64,000 nucleotides of DNA from Leclercia adecarboxylata (GTDB taxonomy: Bacteria; Pseudomonadota; Gammaproteobacteria; Enterobacterales; Enterobacteriaceae), in assembly GCF_006171285.1 (NCBI RefSeq), contig NZ_CP040889.1, forward strand, positions 4,402,001 through 4,466,000, in the 5' to 3' direction. Shown here one piece after another: positions 44,505 to 52,023 of this stretch. The translations under genes and the position numbers were made by a program. The notes beneath the pieces are model-generated. The model did no database searches and was not told the origin of the DNA. It worked only from the letters and a program-made list of their open reading frames with translations. Positions within the stretch are counted from its first letter, which is position 1; every line of letters starts with the position of its first letter.

Positions 44505-45334
44505 TTCACCTCCCCGGCGAAAAGCTGTTTGATTTGCGCGGTATCGGCCTGCTGGCGCGTGTCGAAGTTCGACAAGCGAGCCAGGAAATCGGCATATTTA
44601 TCGCTGCGGTGCTGAGCCGGAACGCCTTTGGCGATCGCCTCGTTCATGGCGGTTTTCACGGCGTTGACGCCGTCGCCCACCAGCGCATCCACCAGGCCGC
44701 TTTCGTAACGAATTTCGCCGCCGGTCATGCTCCAGATAAACGGACTGTCGCGGGAGTCATACTCTTCAATCCCGGCTTCCTGTTCGATAACCTGCGGACC
44801 GTTCAGGCCAAGCCGCGCTTCGCGGGTGACGATCAGGTAGCTGCACAGCGCCGCGGCGATAGACATCCCGCCGAAGCAGCCGACGGTGCCGGTAATAATG
44901 CCGACCACCGGGGTATAGCGACGCAGATCGACAATCGCGGCGTGAATATCAGCGATAGCCGCCAGACCGAGATTGGCTTCCTGTAAACGCACGCCGCCGG
45001 TCTCCAGACTCAGCACAGCCTGCGTCGGGATGCCGTTACGGTTATCTTCGGCAGCCAGCTCCAGCGCCGCCGCCATTTTGGCGCCGGACACTTCACCCAT
45101 GCTGCCGCCCTGGAAGGTACCTTCGATGGCAATGACCACAGCGGACTGGCCATTAATGGTGCCGCGAGCAACCACCATACCGTCGTCGGATTGCGGAACC
45201 ACGCCCTGCGGCGCAAGCCACGGAGACATAATGCCTTCGAACGGATCGAGCAGTTCGCGGTAGCTGCCTTCATCCAGCAGCTCGTGGGCACGCTCACGGG
45301 CGCGCAGTTCAATAAAGCTGCGATCGTTACGCAT
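44501..45334 (-). CDS. mdcD: Malonate decarboxylase subunit MdcD (beta)
   Basis: MdcD, 277 residues, carboxyltransferase-like beta subunit. Conserved features are IAIEGTFQGGSMGEVSGAKM and GIITGTVGCFGGMSIAAALC, which build the acyl-binding site. Overlaps mdcC by 8 bp and mdcE by 4 bp. Confidence 0.91.
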   Translation of the reverse strand: MRNDRSFIELRARERAHELLDEGSYRELLDPFEGIMSPWLAPQGVVPQSDDGMVVARGTINGQSAVVIAIEGTFQGGSMGEVSGAKMAAALELAAEDNRNGIPTQAVLSLETGGVRLQEANLGLAAIADIHAAIVDLRRYTPVVGIITGTVGCFGGMSIAAALCSYLIVTREARLGLNGPQVIEQEAGIEEYDSRDSPFIWSMTGGEIRYESGLVDALVGDGVNAVKTAMNEAIAKGVPAQHRSDKYADFLARLSNFDTRQQADTAQIKQLFAGEVK

Positions 45335-45626
45335 GGCTCACCTCTTCAAATACCTGTTCGATACGAATGCGCGCCACGCCAGGCGTTGCGCCGAAATCGT
45401 GGATCACCAGCTTGCCCGCAGGCAGACCGCTGGTCAGATTCAGGCGCTCGAACAACGCGTTCCAGCGGCGGGTACTGTTATCCACGGAGGTGGTGATATC
45501 GATGCTGAGGGCATCTCCAGCGGCGGCGGTGAACAGTACTTCCATATCACCGGAGCCTACAACGCCTGCCAGCGCTTTGCCCTGAAGGGTACGGCTGGCA
45601 GGAAATGACAATGTAATGTGTTCCAT
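45327..45626 (-). CDS. mdcC: Malonate decarboxylase acyl carrier protein
   Basis: 99-residue acyl carrier protein MdcC, which bears the unusual prosthetic group of malonate decarboxylase. The attachment serine is in GVVGSGDMEV (Ser25, as known for Klebsiella). ATG 45626 follows AGAGG. It lies inside a longer frame that begins at 45848 in mdcB; the internal ATG is the correct start because it gives the family length and fits the RBS. Confidence 0.91.
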   Translation of the reverse strand: MEHITLSFPASRTLQGKALAGVVGSGDMEVLFTAAAGDALSIDITTSVDNSTRRWNALFERLNLTSGLPAGKLVIHDFGATPGVARIRIEQVFEEVSHA

Positions 45627-45636
45627 AACATCCTCT

Positions 45637-46497
45637 TTAAAATGAGCAAGACGCGGGCTGGCAAACCCTGTCGAGAAACAGCGTGGCGGCGAGCAGATCG
45701 GCGGCACCACCGGGGGACGCGTTAAGGGCCAGCATCTGCGAATCCAGACGAGCCAGCGCCTGACGGCCTTTCGCGGTTGCGCTGCCGCCCGTTGCAAGCA
45801 CGGCACGGGCACCGCTCTGCATGGTTTCCAGTCCCGGCATGCCGGCACGCGATAGCACGCAGGTGTCGCTGAGCGAGGTCATGATCGCCATCAGCGCGTC
45901 AATGTGGGCTTCGCTTTCGCTCGCACCCTGCGCACGGCTGAGCAATAGCTGCGGCAGCGCCAGCGTCATCACGTGGGGAAACGCCTGCTGGGCCTCTTCA
46001 CGCGCGCCGGGCACCCGATACTGATGGGTGGCTTTCAACCCTTTGCTGAAGAGTTTCGGCGCCGCGTTATCGGGCAGACGGGCGAGGAGGGCGGCGGTAT
46101 CCGCCATCTGCTGCGCGCTGGCATTGCCGTTCAGCATGGCGGCTGCGCTGACCAACAGGCCGAGCGCCCAGATAGCGCCGCGATGGGTATTAACGCCCCC
46201 GGTGGCGGCCATCATCTGCCGTTCACCTTCACGCCCAAGACGACCCACGGTTTCGCGCAGGGCGATGTCGGCAGGACGTTGCCAGCTCTGTCGGGCCAGT
46301 TGCAGAAACGTTGGGGTCAGGCTGTGCGCAGAACGCTCCATCAGAGCTAAGGACAAATCGTGATGCGCCCCGTTTCCCCGGCTGTCCACCAGACCCGGTT
46401 TCGGGCTTAATCGCGCTTCGTCGATCAGGCAGTCGCGGGCAATCGTCGCCAGCAGCTGTGCCTGACCCTCTGACTGAGTCTGTGACAGGAGTTTCAT
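45637..46497 (-). CDS. mdcB: Triphosphoribosyl-dephospho-CoA synthase
   Basis: MdcB (286 residues), CitG-type enzyme that makes 2'-(5''-triphosphoribosyl)-3'-dephospho-CoA from ATP and dephospho-CoA. Family features: CLIDEARLSPKPGLVDSRGN near the N-terminus and GGVNTHRGAIWALGLL. The start is ATG 46497, which shares one base with the mdcA stop (TAATG); the longer frame from 46545 lies inside mdcA. Confidence 0.91.
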   Translation of the reverse strand: MKLLSQTQSEGQAQLLATIARDCLIDEARLSPKPGLVDSRGNGAHHDLSLALMERSAHSLTPTFLQLARQSWQRPADIALRETVGRLGREGERQMMAATGGVNTHRGAIWALGLLVSAAAMLNGNASAQQMADTAALLARLPDNAAPKLFSKGLKATHQYRVPGAREEAQQAFPHVMTLALPQLLLSRAQGASESEAHIDALMAIMTSLSDTCVLSRAGMPGLETMQSGARAVLATGGSATAKGRQALARLDSQMLALNASPGGAADLLAATLFLDRVCQPASCSF

Positions 46498-48152
46498 TAC
46501 CAGCTCCGGAATTTCGCAGGTGGGTTGTACAGACCGTCGGACCACTCAACCAGATCCGCAACGCTGCTGGCAGCCAGCAGGGAACGGGTGGCTTCAGAAC
46601 GGCGAATGCCGATATCTTCCGGATACACCACTTTGCCGCTCTTACGAAGTTCCGCCACGCGTTTCGCATCAACGCCAAGACCGATATCGGTGATGCCAGC
46701 CACTGCGGCAACCATGGCGCGGCGCTCTTCAATACTGTTTGCACGATACAGGTAGGCGATACCTTCTTCGGTCAGAACGTGAGTCACGTCATCGCCATAA
46801 ATCATTACCGGTGCCAGCGGCATGCCGGAGGATTTTGCCACCTCAACTGCATCCAGCTGTTCAACGAACGTTGGCTTAACGCCAGCCTGGAAGGTTTCCA
46901 CCATCTGCACGACCAGTTTTTTACCGCGCTGCATTGGGTCGGGTTCGGTGATCATATTCAGCCATGCCGGTGTAGCGTGACGACGACCGTGAGGATCGTG
47001 GCCCATGTTCGGCGCACCGCCGAAGCCGGAAAGACGACCCCGGGTCACGGTTGAGGAGTTAGCCAGGCCATCCACCTGCAAAGTAGAGCCGATGAACATA
47101 TCGACCGCGTACTGGCCTGCCAGCTGGCAGAACGCGCGGTTGGAGCGCATGGAGCCGTCGGCACCGGTAAAGAAAATGTCCGGGCGGGCACGGATGTACT
47201 CTTCCATCCCCAGTTCGCCGCCGAAACAGTGCACGCTCTCAACCCAGCCGCTTTCAATCGCCGGGATCAGCGTTGGATGCGGGTTCAGGGTCCAGTGCTT
47301 ACAGATTTTGCCTTTAAGACCAAGCTGTTCGCCGTAAGTGGGCAGCAGCAGTTCGATCGCGGCGGTGTTGAAACCGATACCGTGGTTCAGGGACTGGACC
47401 TGATGTTCGGCGTAGATGCCTTTAATCGCCATCATCGCCATCAGGATATGTTCCTGCTTGATCAGGCGCGGATCGCGGGTGAACAGCGGTTCGATAAAGA
47501 ACGGCTTATCGGCGACGACGACGTAATCAATCCACGAGCCCGGGATATCCACGCGAGGCAGGTCGCATTCGTCATCGACGATTTCATTAACCTGGGCGAT
47601 AACAATCCCGTCACGGAAGGCGGCGGCTTCTACCAGGGCCGGGGTATCTTCGGTACTTGGCCCGGTGTAGAGGTTGCCTTTGCGGTCGGCTTTGTAGCCG
47701 GCAATCAGCGCCACATTCGGGCAGAGATCGACGTACAGGCGCGAATAGAGTTCGATATAGGTATGAATAGCACCGATCTCCAGCTGGCCGTCCTGCAACA
47801 GCTGTGAAATGCGCAGGCTTTGCGGGCCTGAGAAAGAGAAATCGAGCTTGCGGGCGATACCTTTTTCGAAGATATCCAGATGCTCGCTGCGACCCACGCT
47901 TGGCATGATCATATGCAGGTCGTGAATTTTTGCCGGGCTGACTTCTGCAAGCTTGCGGGAGAGGAAATCGGCCTGCTTCTGGTTATTACCTTCCAGCACC
48001 ACGCGGTCGCCGGGGGCAATCAGTTTTTCCAGGGCATCCACCAGATCGTCGGTGGGGATGACTTTACCCTGCAACGGAAGGGAAGCGACGCGTCGGGCCT
48101 TTTCGCTGCGACGTGTGTTCCAGTTCCGGGCCGGACTTTGGCCAGCATTCAT
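46497..48152 (-). CDS. mdcA: Malonate decarboxylase subunit MdcA (alpha)
   Basis: MdcA, 551 residues, acetyl-S-ACP:malonate ACP transferase, a CoA-transferase-like subunit that exchanges acetyl for malonyl on MdcC. NHGIGFNTAAIELLLPTYGE and GYKADRKGNLYTGPSTEDTP are typical. ATG 48152 has AGGAGGTTAAAA upstream. It is the first gene of mdcABCDEFGH; its promoter must lie in 48153-48384, shared with the divergent tetR gene. Confidence 0.93.
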   Translation of the reverse strand: MNAGQSPARNWNTRRSEKARRVASLPLQGKVIPTDDLVDALEKLIAPGDRVVLEGNNQKQADFLSRKLAEVSPAKIHDLHMIMPSVGRSEHLDIFEKGIARKLDFSFSGPQSLRISQLLQDGQLEIGAIHTYIELYSRLYVDLCPNVALIAGYKADRKGNLYTGPSTEDTPALVEAAAFRDGIVIAQVNEIVDDECDLPRVDIPGSWIDYVVVADKPFFIEPLFTRDPRLIKQEHILMAMMAIKGIYAEHQVQSLNHGIGFNTAAIELLLPTYGEQLGLKGKICKHWTLNPHPTLIPAIESGWVESVHCFGGELGMEEYIRARPDIFFTGADGSMRSNRAFCQLAGQYAVDMFIGSTLQVDGLANSSTVTRGRLSGFGGAPNMGHDPHGRRHATPAWLNMITEPDPMQRGKKLVVQMVETFQAGVKPTFVEQLDAVEVAKSSGMPLAPVMIYGDDVTHVLTEEGIAYLYRANSIEERRAMVAAVAGITDIGLGVDAKRVAELRKSGKVVYPEDIGIRRSEATRSLLAASSVADLVEWSDGLYNPPAKFRSW

Positions 48153-48356
48153 TTTTAACCTCCTGATTCAGCAAATCATTTTTGCCTAAATTTATGCTGC
48201 ATTAAGTCTGCTCCGTAAGGAGTAGTGCATCAATTAAGCTAAGAAACAGATTGTTAGCCTGAGAGTAATGATTCCGTGTGACATTATGAGGGGGCGATCA
48301 AAGCAGGATGGTTAAGTATGGACTACCTGCGAGGATGAGAAGATTTAACTTGATCA

Positions 48357-48376
48357 GGTAGAACGATCGTTCTACC
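48357..48376. promoter_or_regulatory. Perfect 20-bp palindrome, TetR operator candidate
   Basis: GGTAGAACGATCGTTCTACC reads the same on both strands and lies nine bases before the start of the TetR-family gene at 48385. This is the usual position for an autoregulatory TetR operator. Confidence 0.8.
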
Positions 48377-48384
48377 ATTAAGTC

Positions 48385-48951
48385 ATGAACAAAAACACGA
48401 CAAACACCCGAGAAAAAATTCTCGCTACCGCTGAGCAACTCATTTACGAGAACGGTATTCATGCCACCGGCATGGATCTTCTGGTCAAGACCTCAGGCGT
48501 GGCGCGGAAAAGTATTTATCGCCATTTCGCCAACAAAGACGAAGTGGCGGCTGCGGCGCTGAACGCGCGGGATATTCGCTGGATGGAATGGTTCAGATCT
48601 GAGTGTGACAAAGCGGATACGCCGCAGGAACGCATCCTGAATATGTTCACCGTGCTCAAAGGCTGGTTTGAGTCAGAGGAATATCGCGGTTGCGCCTTCA
48701 TCAATACTGCGGGAGAAGTAGGGGACAGTGCCGATCCGGTGCGCCAGATCGCCAGACTGCATAAACAGAAAATACTGGATTACGCCTTCGAACTGACCGG
48801 GCAGCTGAATATTGAACACGCCTCAACCCTGGCGAGGCAGTTACTGTTATTGATTGAAGGCGCCATCACCCTGTCACGCGTTATGGGTGATTACCGCGCC
48901 GCAGATGATGCCCGAAATATTGCTCAGCTATTACTGAAACAGGTTTCGTAA
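48385..48951 (+). CDS. TetR family transcriptional regulator
   Basis: TetR-type repressor of 188 residues. The HTH (GMDLLVKTSGVARKSIYRHF and KDEVAAAAL) lies within the first 60 residues; the ligand domain contains YRGCAFINTAGEVGD, as seen in YfiR/TetR_C-type regulators. It is probably autoregulated through the perfect palindrome at 48357-48376. It is divergent from mdcA, but mdc is normally under MdcR control, so its target is more likely the NTF2-like gene immediately downstream. Confidence 0.86.
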   Translation: MNKNTTNTREKILATAEQLIYENGIHATGMDLLVKTSGVARKSIYRHFANKDEVAAAALNARDIRWMEWFRSECDKADTPQERILNMFTVLKGWFESEEYRGCAFINTAGEVGDSADPVRQIARLHKQKILDYAFELTGQLNIEHASTLARQLLLLIEGAITLSRVMGDYRAADDARNIAQLLLKQVS

Positions 48952-49014
48952 AACAGACCTGGGTTCCTGGAATAAATACTCAATGAAATATCCAATGATG
49001 CTGGAGGCTCCACC

Positions 49015-49491
49015 ATGTCTGATGCACAAATTCGTCCGCCGCTTCCTCCGTTTACTCGTGAATCCGCGATTGAAAAAGTCAGGCTCGCTGAAGATGGATG
49101 GAATAGCCGCGACGCGGAAAAAGTTTCGCTGGCTTACTCTCTGGATACCAAATGGCGTAACCGCGCTGAGTTTGCCAATAATCGCGAAGAAGCCAAAGGA
49201 TTCCTGGAGCGCAAGTGGAAGAAGGAGCTTGAGTACCGTCTTATTAAAGAGTTATGGGCATTTGGGGAGAACCGCATTGCAGTCCGCTACGCCTACGAAT
49301 GGCACGATGATTCGGGTAACTGGTTCCGTTCTTACGGCAATGAGAACTGGGAGTTCGGGGAGGACGGGCTGATGCAGCGCCGTTTCGCCTGTATTAACGA
49401 CATGCCTATCAAGGAAAGCGAGCGCAAGTTCCACTGGCCGCTGGGGCGTCGCCCGGACGATCACCCGGGGCTGAGTGATTTGGGGCTGTAA
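49015..49491 (+). CDS. DUF1348/NTF2-fold (SnoaL-like) protein
   Basis: 158-residue protein of the DUF1348 family with an NTF2-like fold. [22 protein letters not shown] and [22 protein letters not shown] are the family's conserved parts. The biochemical role is unknown; members often lie next to TetR regulators, as here, and may bind or convert a small hydrophobic ligand. ATG 49015 follows GGAGGCTCCACC. Confidence 0.84.
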   Translation: MSDAQIRPPLPPFTRESAIEKVRLAEDGWNSRDAEKVSLAYSLDTKWRNRAEFANNREEAKGFLERKWKKELEYRLIKELWAFGENRIAVRYAYEWHDDSGNWFRSYGNENWEFGEDGLMQRRFACINDMPIKESERKFHWPLGRRPDDHPGLSDLGL

Positions 49492-49555
49492 GATTTAGAT
49501 CTTTACCGTGCTCATGCAAGCACATTATGGCTGCAAGATAAGCCAGTAACTGCTA

Positions 49556-49575
49556 TACTGTATGCATACACAGTA
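49556..49575 (+). promoter_or_regulatory. LexA (SOS) box of yebG
   Basis: TACTGTATGCATACACAGTA matches the 20-bp LexA consensus TACTG(TA)5CAGTA with CTGT and ACAG half sites at standard spacing, flanked by symmetric TA steps. It lies 14 bp before the yebG start. Confidence 0.93.
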
Positions 49576-49588
49576 TAGGGGGTGCAGA

Positions 49589-49906
49589 ATGGCTGTTGAA
49601 ACAAAATTTGTCGTCGTAAGAAAAGGTGAAGAGAAAATGACATTTGCCAGTAAGAAAGAGGCTGACGCTCACGACAAACTGCTTGACCTTGCAGAAGCGT
49701 TCACCGACTGGCTGTTGCAGAGCGGAATGCAGATGGATGAGACGCAGGCTGAAAATCTTGGGCTGTATCTCGCCGAGCAGAAAGAGGCCGTGCAGCATAT
49801 TCTGCGTACCAGCAAGCTTCCCGATCTCAATGCCGCAACTGCAACAGAGAAAACAGAGTCTGATGTGGAAGGTGGTAAAAAAATCAGAGCCGTCAAAGCT
49901 GCCTGA
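49589..49906 (+). CDS. yebG: SOS-inducible protein YebG
   Basis: YebG, about 105 residues, a small DNA-damage-induced protein of the SOS regulon. The start is ATG 49589 (MAVETKFVVVRKGEEKMTFA), preceded by GGGGG, and the upstream frame would run through the LexA box. Family features are SKKEADAHDKLLDLAEAFTD and GLYLAEQKEAVQHIL; the C-terminal third is variable and acidic. E. coli yebG lies between yebF and purT, so this copy is in another context. A terminator-like hairpin follows at 49937. Confidence 0.9.
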   Translation: MAVETKFVVVRKGEEKMTFASKKEADAHDKLLDLAEAFTDWLLQSGMQMDETQAENLGLYLAEQKEAVQHILRTSKLPDLNAATATEKTESDVEGGKKIRAVKAA

Positions 49907-49936
49907 TTGCCAGAACACATCATTACTGAGTCTGAT

Positions 49937-49968
49937 GCCGTGAGCGGGAAACTGCTTGCGGCTTTTTT
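49937..49968 (+). terminator. Terminator after yebG
   Basis: GCCGTGAGC ... GCTTGCGGC stem with a T7 run after it. Confidence 0.78.
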
Positions 49969-50005
49969 TGGATGGGTATTCAGATGTCCGGGGCAGGGTA
50001 AGGCT

Positions 50006-50290
50006 CTAATTTCTCTGTTGTGTCATTTTGTAGATGTCATCATTTTCACGCTTTCCAACACCAATCACAGTTACCGTGATAATTGCGTCTTCGACACGGT
50101 AAACCAGTCTGTATCCTGCGCCACGCAGTTTAATTTTGTACTGATCTTTTCGGCCATGTAACTGCGAAGCCGGAACACGAGGGTTTTGAAGCCGTTCCCG
50201 GAGCTTCTTTTTGAACTGTTCCTGTATGGTATGTCCCAGTTTTTTCCATTCTTTTAATGCAGATTCGTTAAATGCCAGCTTATAGGTCAT
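50006..50290 (-). CDS. RelE/StbE-like mRNA interferase toxin
   Basis: RelE/ParE superfamily toxin of 94 residues (MTYKLAFNESALKEWKKL, then RLQNPRVPASQLHGRKDQYK and RGAGYRLVYRV). Toxins of this group cleave ribosome-bound mRNA. The start at ATG 50290 overlaps the antitoxin gene by 11 bp, as usual for translationally coupled pairs; the longer frame reaching 50455 is antisense-free leader inside the antitoxin gene. The catalytic basic residues (Lys, Arg) are present. Confidence 0.88.
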   Translation of the reverse strand: MTYKLAFNESALKEWKKLGHTIQEQFKKKLRERLQNPRVPASQLHGRKDQYKIKLRGAGYRLVYRVEDAIITVTVIGVGKRENDDIYKMTQQRN

Positions 50291-50528
50291 CAATATTGAC
50301 CTCAATGACCCGTTCATTTGCTCGCTCGTCGATGATACGACCGAGCTCCTCATCCTCAAGAATATCCATAAGCTGAGCATAAAGAGCCGGAGGAACACAG
50401 TAGAAAGCGGGTTCATTGCGGTTAAGAATGGCAACAGGAGCACCTTCGCCAGCATTGAAGGTTCCCATTGGGTCGCGTTTAAGTTCGGTGATGCTCGCAG
50501 CAGTAGTGGTTAAAATTTGAAATGGCAT
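50280..50528 (-). CDS. StbD/YefM-like antitoxin
   Basis: 82-residue Phd/YefM (StbD-like) antitoxin with MPFQILTTTAASITELKRDP, GEGAPVAILNRNEPAFYCVP and an acidic C-terminal tail (ERVIEVNIDDL) that would wrap the toxin. The ATG follows CAGGAGACATATC. It is the promoter-proximal gene and probably represses the operon by binding the tandem repeats upstream. Confidence 0.87.
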   Translation of the reverse strand: MPFQILTTTAASITELKRDPMGTFNAGEGAPVAILNRNEPAFYCVPPALYAQLMDILEDEELGRIIDERANERVIEVNIDDL

Positions 50529-50556
50529 GATATGTCTCCTGGTTGACGCCTCAATT

Positions 50557-50600
50557 ATAGCGCCTTTAATGGTGCCAATAATAGCGTCCTGAATGGCATC
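50557..50600 (-). promoter_or_regulatory. Two tandem 20-bp imperfect repeats upstream of the antitoxin gene
   Basis: ATAGCGCCTTTAATGGTGCC (50557-50576) and ATAGCGTCCTGAATGGCATC (50581-50600) share ATAGCG, AATGG and C-rich ends at 24-bp spacing. On the minus strand a TATAAT lies at the start of the first repeat. They look like antitoxin binding sites. Confidence 0.6.
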
Positions 50601-50832
50601 CTGGTGCGAGGGCGTGATTCTTTATTACAGGAGACTTGGATTGAAAGATCCAACAGAAAGCTACAACTACAACCTTAGTGCGCATAATGTATATTATGTT
50701 AAATTAGATGTAAGGGTCACTCAGTCTACCAGCCGCAGCCATTCCCTCCTCTGTCCATCTTGCGTTTTCAATCAAGGTGAAATCGAATTCTCCTTTGTTC
50801 CAGTATCCCTGCAGAAACGGCTTTTACTTTCC

Positions 50833-50848
50833 AAAATTTATTTTTAAA
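50833..50848. repeat. 16-bp direct repeat, left copy
   Basis: AAAATTTATTTTTAAA, identical to bases 53592-53607. The two copies bracket the EmrAB-like operon. Confidence 0.5.
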
Positions 50849-50996
50849 CAGCGAATAGCACTTCTTGCTCGGTTTACTATAAGTCCGCTTATTATATTTA
50901 TCCTATCAATAAATCAATGATACCTCAGCGCATCGACCTGCTCTGCGCTCTGTTTTTTTTTGTGCCTCGGGTGTCACCACAATTAAGAGATTTGAT

Positions 50997-52013
50997 ATGA
51001 CTATTAAAAAATTACGCTTCATTTTATTGCTGGCCATTCCTGCTCTGGGCCTCGCGTCTGGCGGCTGGTTTTATTTAAACAGTGGCCGTTATGTCGAAAC
51101 CGATAATGCCTACGTGAAAGCCGACAAAACCGCGATCGGTGCGGAAGTTTCCGGGCGCGTTATTAATGTGGCGGTCAGAGAAAATCAGCACGTCAATAAA
51201 GGCGACCTTCTGTTCAACGTTGATCCCAAACCCTATGAACTGGCCGTCTCGGAGGCCAAATCAGAACTCAATGATACGGTTATCGCGTTAAATACCATCA
51301 AATCCCAATACCAGAGCAAACTTGCCAACATCGCGGTATCGAAAAGTCAGCTTGCTTATGCGCAACGTGAAGAAGGACGTTTGCACAGGCTGAACGGTCC
51401 GGGATATGTATCTGCTTCCGATATGGATGGTGCTCACCAGAAAGTTTTATTAATGAAGCTCGAAGTTAATATGCTGCAAAAACAGTTGCAGGAAGTGGCA
51501 GACAGCTTTGGCGGCGATATTGCCACGCCAGTTGAGCAACATCCGCGTTATAAAAAAGCCCTGGCTGAACTTAATACTGCTAAAAACAACCTTTCCCATG
51601 TGAATGAATACGCCCCCTCCTCCGGCAGCATTACCAAAGTGCTGCAAGCCGGGGAATTTGTGCAGAGCGGAACAACGGCAATGCTGTTGGTTTCGGACAG
51701 CAATCTCTATGTCGAAGCTAACTTTACCGAAAAAGATCTGGCCCATATCCGTGACAACCAGCTTGCTGATATTAACGTCGACTATGCACCCGGCGTAACC
51801 TGGCACGGTAAAGTCAGTAGCATCAGCCCGGCAACAGGCGCGGAATACGCAGTGATCCCGGCGGAGAACGCCACCGGCAACTGGGTAAAAGTGACGCAAC
51901 GTGTACCGGTGCGTATCCGTCTGCAAACCGAATCGGATAAACCGCAGCTTCGGGCTGGTCTGAGCGCCACCATCAAAATTAATACCCAGGCTGATGCCGG
52001 TAGCGCTTCCTGA
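50997..52013 (+). CDS. HlyD/EmrA-family efflux periplasmic adaptor
   Basis: Membrane fusion protein of 338 residues. An N-terminal membrane anchor at about 7-27 is followed by a biotinyl-lipoyl half (VETDNAYVKADKTAIGAEVS), a helical hairpin at about 85-170 and a second beta-barrel part with GEFVQSGTTAMLLVSDS. EmrA-type adaptors join an inner-membrane MFS pump to TolC. The pump gene begins 11 bp downstream, so they form one operon. ATG 50997 has the weak AAGAGATTTGAT before it. The substrate is unknown. Confidence 0.87.
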   Translation: MTIKKLRFILLLAIPALGLASGGWFYLNSGRYVETDNAYVKADKTAIGAEVSGRVINVAVRENQHVNKGDLLFNVDPKPYELAVSEAKSELNDTVIALNTIKSQYQSKLANIAVSKSQLAYAQREEGRLHRLNGPGYVSASDMDGAHQKVLLMKLEVNMLQKQLQEVADSFGGDIATPVEQHPRYKKALAELNTAKNNLSHVNEYAPSSGSITKVLQAGEFVQSGTTAMLLVSDSNLYVEANFTEKDLAHIRDNQLADINVDYAPGVTWHGKVSSISPATGAEYAVIPAENATGNWVKVTQRVPVRIRLQTESDKPQLRAGLSATIKINTQADAGSAS

Positions 52014-52023
52014 GGAGGGGCTT

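Larger units (their letters stand above)
50529..50996. other. Gene-poor, AT-rich stretch with a degraded ORF
   Basis: No intact gene with a good start was found. A minus-strand open stretch at 50704-50823 encodes 39 protein-like residues (KPFLQGYWNKGEF ... GMAAAGRLSDPYI) bounded by stops and without a start, so it looks like the 3' remnant of a lost gene. The plus-strand ORF 50593-50847 has no ribosome-binding site and was not accepted. The AT-rich stretch 50825-50990 precedes the efflux operon and should hold its promoter. Confidence 0.5.

Noticed and set aside
50593..50847. 84-residue ORF on the plus strand in the gene-poor stretch
   Set aside because: No Shine-Dalgarno sequence and a composition unlike protein; the opposite strand holds a more protein-like remnant.
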